From a virus: a DNA stretch of 64,000 nucleotides. The position numbers and the translations under genes are program-made. Position 1 is the first letter of the stretch. Every line of letters begins with the position of its first letter. The stretch is from the IMG/VR virus record IMGVR_UViG_3300025892_002268, positions 1 through 64,000 of that record; one strand, written 5' to 3'. Below the pieces are notes generated by a model. It saw only the letters and a program-made list of their open reading frames with translations. It searched no databases and was not told where the DNA came from. Shown piece by piece: positions 59,292-64,000 of this stretch.

Positions 59292-59722
59292 ACTTAACAG
59301 CGCTAGTTGCTAGCTTAAGCGACGAAGAGAAACAAGAATTGTTGGAAATTATTTCTTCTACTAATGAAGATGTAATAAAAATTAAGAATGAACCTCTTAA
59401 TACACATCCTCCTTTTATAGACGATAGTAGTTTGCAGCATGAAGAGCCTATATCAAAAACTGTTGATGGAGATTTTACTATGAACAAAAATACAAACAGC
59501 GAAAAGAAGAGAGCTAAGGTTCAAGCGAGGGAAAATGAATGGATAGACACGGGGGAAGCTAAAGACGTTGAAACTCCTAAAGTAACAAGGACTCCTCGGA
59601 ATAGATCAGCACCTAAGAAAAAAAATGTAAACTGTCACGCTTGTGGAAAAACATTTCAAATTAGTCCGTCACTGATGTTTGGAGAATACTATCGTTGTGA
59701 TAGGTGTTCAAGTAAAAGTTAG
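59288..59722 (+). CDS. zinc-ribbon phage protein (144 aa)
   Basis: A disordered middle with DFTMNKN...KRAKVQARENEWIDTGEAKD and a C-terminal CHACGKTF..YYRCDRC zinc ribbon. This combination recurs in aquatic phages near replication genes. The role may be DNA or polymerase binding, but it is unproven. Confidence 0.65.
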   Translation: MNLTALVASLSDEEKQELLEIISSTNEDVIKIKNEPLNTHPPFIDDSSLQHEEPISKTVDGDFTMNKNTNSEKKRAKVQARENEWIDTGEAKDVETPKVTRTPRNRSAPKKKNVNCHACGKTFQISPSLMFGEYYRCDRCSSKS

Positions 59723-59736
59723 TGTAATTAATTATC

Positions 59737-59783
59737 TTTAATCCCAATGATTGTATACGCTATGATCTTTAGAGGGTATGATT
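59737..59783 (+). promoter_or_regulatory. TTTA(G/A)-type paired motif upstream of the helicase gene
   Basis: TTTAATCCCAATGATT (59737) and TTTAGAGGGTATGATT (59768), same orientation, 31 bp apart, 46 nt before the GTG start. Confidence 0.45.
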
Positions 59784-59813
59784 GTTAATGACATTTAAAT
59801 CAAAGGAATATCT

Positions 59814-61283
59814 GTGGAAGAAAAGTTATTAGACGTTGGTGCTGAGAGAGCAGTCCTTTCTGGATTATTACAGCATGGCATTGATGGATACATAAATGTT
59901 GATGGATTTATAACTAGAGATAGCTTTGTGCATGTAAATAATAAAATGATATTTGCATGTATAGAAGATGTAATATCTAATGATCAGACTCCAGACATAT
60001 CTACTATACTGGCATCAGCAGAAAAGTTAAAAGTAGTAGAGCAACTAAGCACAAAGCAAGAGCTAAAGTATTTACAGACTCTATATGACTTTCCCATAAT
60101 GGTGGAAAACATACTTGGTTTCGCTATTCAAATTAAGAAGTTTGAATTTGCCAGAAACATAAGGAAGCTAACAGATAAAGTACATAGTGATGTAGGAAAG
60201 ATTGATGGAACCGAAAGTGTAGATGAAATTATTAGGATTCTAGAAGATCCAGTAACAGATTTTTTAAGAGAAGACGATGGTGGAGAGAATCCAGAAAAAA
60301 TTGGAGAGGGTATAGAGGATTATGTCAAATTTTTGGAAGAAAACAAATGTGATATTATTGGTATACCAACGGGATTCTCGCGCTACGATGAAGCCATTGG
60401 TGGTGGTTTGCGACGTAAGTGCGTTGACCTTGTTTCTGCAAGACCAAAAGTTGGTAAGTCGGTATTTGCTGACAACGTTGCCCTCAACGTATCTAAGTTA
60501 AAGATTCCAGTGTTAGTACTAGATACGGAAATGTCTAAAGAAGATCACCTTAATAGACTCATAGCAAATATTAGTGGAGTGCCGATCAATGAGGTAGCTA
60601 CTGGAAAATTTGTGGATGAAGAATCAAAAAGAGATAGAGTACAAGAAGCTGTTAAGGAAATAGATTCTATACCGTATAGTTATGTCAGTGTTGCTGGTAA
60701 GCCGTTTGAACAAATACTAAACATGATCAGAAGATGGGTAGTGCAAGAAGTAAAAACAGATGAGAACGGTAAAACGAATGAATGCTTAATCATCTATGAT
60801 TATTTAAAGCTAATGTCATCTTCATCAATTACAAACAACATTCAGGAATATCAAGCACTAGGATTTCAAATTACATCTCTTCATAATTTATGCGTTAAGT
60901 TAGATGTACCTTGTCTATCCTTCGTGCAATTAAATCGTGATGGAATAAGCAAGGAAAGCACAGATGCAGTAAGTGGATCAGATAGGCTTATCTGGTTATG
61001 TACTTCATTCAGTATTTTTAAAGCAAAGTCTCCAGAAGAGTTAGCAGAGGATGGTCCAACTTCAGGAAACAGAAAGTTAGTACCCATTGTTAGTCGTCAT
61101 GGAGCGGGAATGGATGACGGAGACTATATCAATATGCAGATGATAGGTTCACACGCAAAACTGTTAGAGCTGCAAACCAGAAACGAAATTAAAAATTCTC
61201 CCGTAGGAGATACTGGATTAATTAACAATATGGACAAGGTGAAAGATGAACTTGAAGCAACTGAAGACTCATCTGAACAATAA
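59814..61283 (+). CDS. DnaB-type replicative helicase, GTG start
   Basis: 489 residues: an N-terminal DnaB domain (GAERAVLSGLLQHG) and a RecA-type motor with SARPKVGKSVFA (Walker A), VLVLDTEMSKEDH and ECLIIYDYLKLM (Walker B). The GTG start lies behind AAAGGAATATCT. It unwinds DNA at the fork and works with the primase next door. No intein is seen. Confidence 0.87.
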   Translation: MEEKLLDVGAERAVLSGLLQHGIDGYINVDGFITRDSFVHVNNKMIFACIEDVISNDQTPDISTILASAEKLKVVEQLSTKQELKYLQTLYDFPIMVENILGFAIQIKKFEFARNIRKLTDKVHSDVGKIDGTESVDEIIRILEDPVTDFLREDDGGENPEKIGEGIEDYVKFLEENKCDIIGIPTGFSRYDEAIGGGLRRKCVDLVSARPKVGKSVFADNVALNVSKLKIPVLVLDTEMSKEDHLNRLIANISGVPINEVATGKFVDEESKRDRVQEAVKEIDSIPYSYVSVAGKPFEQILNMIRRWVVQEVKTDENGKTNECLIIYDYLKLMSSSSITNNIQEYQALGFQITSLHNLCVKLDVPCLSFVQLNRDGISKESTDAVSGSDRLIWLCTSFSIFKAKSPEELAEDGPTSGNRKLVPIVSRHGAGMDDGDYINMQMIGSHAKLLELQTRNEIKNSPVGDTGLINNMDKVKDELEATEDSSEQ

Positions 61284-62262
61284 CGCAGAGTTAGTGTTTG
61301 AAAAATTAAATATGAAGTGTGAGTCATTTAATAATAATATATACTCAACTTGTCCTATTCATGAAGACAGTGATAATCCTAGAGCTTTTTCTTTTTGTCC
61401 AGAGAGAGGCATTTGGAAGTGCTGGACTAGAGACTGTCAGGAAGAACATAGCAACGATATATTTGGATTAATTTTAGGAGTATTATCTAAAAAACGTGGT
61501 GAGGATTTAGAGTTTAAAGATGTCCTCAAGTGGGTTACTCAGGAGTTTAGCGTATACACAACACAAGGTCCAATAAATCAAGAGGTGTTGGACGAGGATT
61601 ATTTTTCTTATATTACAAAACATATAAACATTAAGCAAAGAACTAATATAGATAAAGAGGTTGAGCTAAATTTTTCAGCTAATGTTCCTTCAGATTATTT
61701 TTATGATAGAGGCTTTAAAAAATCTACTCTTAAATATTTTTCTGTGGGAGATTCCAGCGAAACAGGTATAATGAAATATAGATCGGTAATACCAATACAT
61801 AATGATGATGGCTCTAAGGTGGTTGCTGCCATAGGTCGATCAGTAAAAGAGTACAGACAACCTAAGTTTTTATTCTATCCTACTGGTTTCAACAAAAGGT
61901 TTTATTTATATAATTATCATAATGCAATCAAGACGGCTTATAAAACTTCATGCTTGTATATACTAGAAGGTCAAGGAGACGTTTGGAGAATGCACGAAGC
62001 AGGAGTCCAGAATGCTGTAAGTATATTTGGTAAGAATATTTCGCAAGAACAAATGAATAAAATAACTAAGCTTCCAGTTACTAGGTTAATTATATTAACA
62101 GACAATGACCAAGCTGGAAGAGAATCCAAGGTAGAAATACAAAGAAAGCTTTCTCGTATGTACAAGCTTACTTTTCCTCAATTGTTACAGAAAGACGTTG
62201 GAGACATGAGCGTTAAAGAAATCAAAAAAACATTATTAAGTAGCCTAGAAGGAACATATTAA
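61246..62262 (+). CDS. DNA primase (zinc finger + TOPRIM)
   Basis: 338 residues. CPIHEDSDNPRAFSF and WKCWTRDC form the CHC2-like zinc finger; YILEGQGDV and LTDNDQAGRESK are the TOPRIM acidic motifs. It primes lagging-strand synthesis. It overlaps the helicase gene by 38 nt, so the two are expressed together. Confidence 0.87.
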   Translation: MNLKQLKTHLNNNAELVFEKLNMKCESFNNNIYSTCPIHEDSDNPRAFSFCPERGIWKCWTRDCQEEHSNDIFGLILGVLSKKRGEDLEFKDVLKWVTQEFSVYTTQGPINQEVLDEDYFSYITKHINIKQRTNIDKEVELNFSANVPSDYFYDRGFKKSTLKYFSVGDSSETGIMKYRSVIPIHNDDGSKVVAAIGRSVKEYRQPKFLFYPTGFNKRFYLYNYHNAIKTAYKTSCLYILEGQGDVWRMHEAGVQNAVSIFGKNISQEQMNKITKLPVTRLIILTDNDQAGRESKVEIQRKLSRMYKLTFPQLLQKDVGDMSVKEIKKTLLSSLEGTY

Positions 62263-62963
62263 TGAATAAAATAATTGGAATATCTGGAAGAAAGCAATCT
62301 GGAAAAAATACAGTAGGCAATATTATCAATGGTATTGTTTTACAGAGTCTAAACATGATTCAAGACTATAGTATTGACGATTTAGGAAATTTGCAAATTA
62401 AAACAGCAACCTCTAATGGGGATATTGGGTGGGGGATATTTGATGTGCTTAGACGTGATGAAGAGTTTACTTCATATGCAGAGTCAAACCTCTGGCCTTA
62501 TATTAAAGTTTATCACTTTGCAGATTACCTAAAGAAAATGAGCATAGATTTATTCGATCTAACTCCAAGTCAAGTTTACGGAACAGACGAAGATAAAAAC
62601 ACAGAGACACCATACGGTAAGACCGCAAGAGAGTTTTTACAGTATCTAGGTACAGATGTTATGCGTAATATTAAAGATACGATATGGGTAGATTATACAA
62701 TCAAAACAATACAAGATGAAAGTTCTTCAGTTGCTATAATACCAGATGTAAGATTTCCTAACGAGGTAGAAGCCATACAGAAAGCTGGAGGAATAGTATT
62801 AAGATTGAGTAGAAATCCTTTCAATTCTGATCATTTGTGTGAGTCAGCGTTGGATAAAGGTAACTATAATTGGGATAATTTCGATGAAGTTATTGACAAT
62901 GAAGACTTGACAATCGTAGACCTTGTACAAAAAATAGAAACCTTTAAATGGATTTGGAGCTAA
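62262..62963 (+). CDS. deoxynucleoside monophosphate kinase-like protein
   Basis: 233 residues. The N-terminus ISGRKQSGKNTVG is a P-loop, with AREFLQYLGTDVMR and IIPDVRFPNEVEAI as in T4 gp1-type dNMP kinases. It converts dNMPs to dNDPs. It is coupled to the primase gene by ATGA. Confidence 0.8.
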   Translation: MNKIIGISGRKQSGKNTVGNIINGIVLQSLNMIQDYSIDDLGNLQIKTATSNGDIGWGIFDVLRRDEEFTSYAESNLWPYIKVYHFADYLKKMSIDLFDLTPSQVYGTDEDKNTETPYGKTAREFLQYLGTDVMRNIKDTIWVDYTIKTIQDESSSVAIIPDVRFPNEVEAIQKAGGIVLRLSRNPFNSDHLCESALDKGNYNWDNFDEVIDNEDLTIVDLVQKIETFKWIWS

Positions 62964-62967
62964 AAAT

Positions 62968-63993
62968 ATGTTAGTTACTTATATAAGGTCATCTAGTTAT
63001 AATAATTATGCATATTGTCAAATGCAATACTTTATAACTTATGTTCTTGGATATCAAACTCTTAGTGGTAAAAAAGCAGTGCAAGGCACTATAGTGCATA
63101 AAGTACTAGAGGTATTGGCTAGTCTACAGCTAGCAAAACAAAACGCTGGAAAGAAAAGAAAGCTAGTAATAAAGGATGACATGCTAGGAGATCTTTCTAT
63201 TAACAAATCTCATTTAGACACTTACGATATAGTAAATGAATTGCTTGAGCAGAGTTTTGATAGCTATGCAGAACAAGAGAACCATCATGAATGGCTCAAA
63301 AAAGATAGAGAAGAATGTAGAAAGTGGACTTGGCAAGCAATACAGTGGAATGATGGTCAGTTTGACCCAAGGAATAGGAACATAGTTGCTCCAGAACCAC
63401 ATTTTGATATACCTATTGACGAGGATTGGGCCAAATTTAAGTACAAAATGCCCAACGGTGAAGAGGTTGAAGGACAGTTAGCTATTAAAGGTACGATTGA
63501 CCTAGTTACACAGACGGATGATGACACAATAGAGGTAGTCGATTGGAAGACGGGGCGAAGAATTGATTGGGCAACAGGAGAAGAAAAGACTTATGAAAAA
63601 CTGCTATCTGATCCACAGTTATTACTATATAATTATGCAATATCTAAGCTATTTCCTCAATATAAACAAGCAATTATGACCATCTTCTTTATTAAGGATG
63701 GTGGTCCATTCTCTATGTGTTTTGATAGATCAGATCATGATAAATTCTTAGAAATGCTCAAAGATCGTTTTCAAAAAATCCAGCAAAATGTGTCCCCAGC
63801 ACCCATTTCTAGCACCAGAAGTAGCTTTAAATGTACAAAACTCTGCCATTATTACAAAAACAATTGGCCCGGAACAGACCAAAATATGTGTATGTATATA
63901 GAGAAGCATCTCAAAGAGAATGGTATGGATAAAACCATAAAAGACTGTACTAGAGAAGGATTTGACATAGGATTTTACGAGGCTCCCGGATAA
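62968..63993 (+). CDS. PD-(D/E)XK exonuclease, RecB/Cas4-like
   Basis: 341 residues: IRSSSYNNYAYC, GTIVHKVLEVL (GxxxH), KGTIDLVTQ, VVDWKTGRR (D-x-K) and QLLLYNYAIS are the RecB/Cas4 nuclease motifs. Three C-terminal Cys (FKCTKLC, NMCMY) plus an early YC could hold an Fe-S cluster. It probably trims DNA ends for recombination or packaging. A further ATG begins at 63995 and runs out of the window. Confidence 0.8.
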   Translation: MLVTYIRSSSYNNYAYCQMQYFITYVLGYQTLSGKKAVQGTIVHKVLEVLASLQLAKQNAGKKRKLVIKDDMLGDLSINKSHLDTYDIVNELLEQSFDSYAEQENHHEWLKKDREECRKWTWQAIQWNDGQFDPRNRNIVAPEPHFDIPIDEDWAKFKYKMPNGEEVEGQLAIKGTIDLVTQTDDDTIEVVDWKTGRRIDWATGEEKTYEKLLSDPQLLLYNYAISKLFPQYKQAIMTIFFIKDGGPFSMCFDRSDHDKFLEMLKDRFQKIQQNVSPAPISSTRSSFKCTKLCHYYKNNWPGTDQNMCMYIEKHLKENGMDKTIKDCTREGFDIGFYEAPG

Positions 63994-64000
63994 TATGAAA

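Overview
The window is a stretch of a tailed double-stranded DNA phage genome (Caudoviricetes-like). Every supported gene lies on the + strand. The genes are packed tightly, with many ATGA overlaps, and the DNA is AT-rich. Phage hallmarks are rIIA/rIIB-like genes, PhoH, a RecA/UvsX-like recombinase, a DnaB-type helicase with a TOPRIM primase, a small sigma factor, tail-fibre genes with Mtd_N-type repeats, and nucleotide metabolism (ThyX, dCMP deaminase, B12-type ribonucleotide reductase, dUTPase, dNMP kinase, GMP reductase). No integrase, transposase, CRISPR array, terminase, portal or capsid gene is visible. A DUF1559-type prepilin (14810-15799, with an H-x9-DG tail), a family most abundant in Planctomycetes, makes a planctomycete host the best inference.

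Layout. (1) 1-7.7 kb: many tiny genes in short transcription units. The units are separated by a recurring G-rich hairpin/G-quadruplex-like element and strong sigma70-like promoters carrying a conserved CGAT in the spacer. This region also holds a candidate structured RNA without an ORF (about 789-1046). (2) 7.7-13.5 kb: a glycan cassette with glycosyltransferases, a HAD phosphatase, NeuB-like and NeuA-like sialic-acid enzymes, a methyltransferase and a sulfotransferase. (3) 13.5-20.6 kb: small genes, the prepilin, secreted proteins, three tRNAs (Glu-UUC, Leu-UAA, Arg-UCU), a secreted thioredoxin and a complete tmRNA whose tag ends ADTSVLALAA. (4) 20.7-28.4 kb: a second glycan cassette with a GDP-mannose 3,5-epimerase-like enzyme, two paralogous fucosyltransferase-like proteins, two sulfotransferases, a methyltransferase and a dTDP-glucose dehydratase-like enzyme, plus an HNH nuclease and a secreted trypsin-like protease. 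(5) 28.4-37.6 kb: thyX, rIIA/rIIB, guaC, dCMP deaminase, SSB and a deoxyribosyltransferase-like gene. (6) 37.6-39.5 kb: two more glycosyltransferases. (7) 39.5-51.7 kb: the sigma factor, then structural, lysis and tail genes: a PAS-domain membrane protein, a holin-like protein, a papain-like protease, a 1,149-residue RCC1-propeller fibre, two Mtd_N-type fibres and a glycine-rich adhesin. (8) 51.8-64 kb: ribonucleotide reductase, dUTPase, PhoH, RecA, helicase, primase, dNMP kinase and a RecB/Cas4-like nuclease.

How it may fit together. The two cassettes supply activated sugars (CMP-nonulosonate, GDP-hexose, dTDP-hexose) and the transferases that would attach them. The sulfotransferases and methyltransferases would decorate the product. 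The result may be a phage-directed sulfated, sialic-acid-like glycan on the virion or the infected-cell surface. The secreted thioredoxin, proteases and prepilin also act outside the cytoplasm, so this phage invests heavily in the host envelope. A second intergenic motif, TTTA(G/A) units about 26-31 bp apart, precedes several units and may be a phage-specific promoter or operator.
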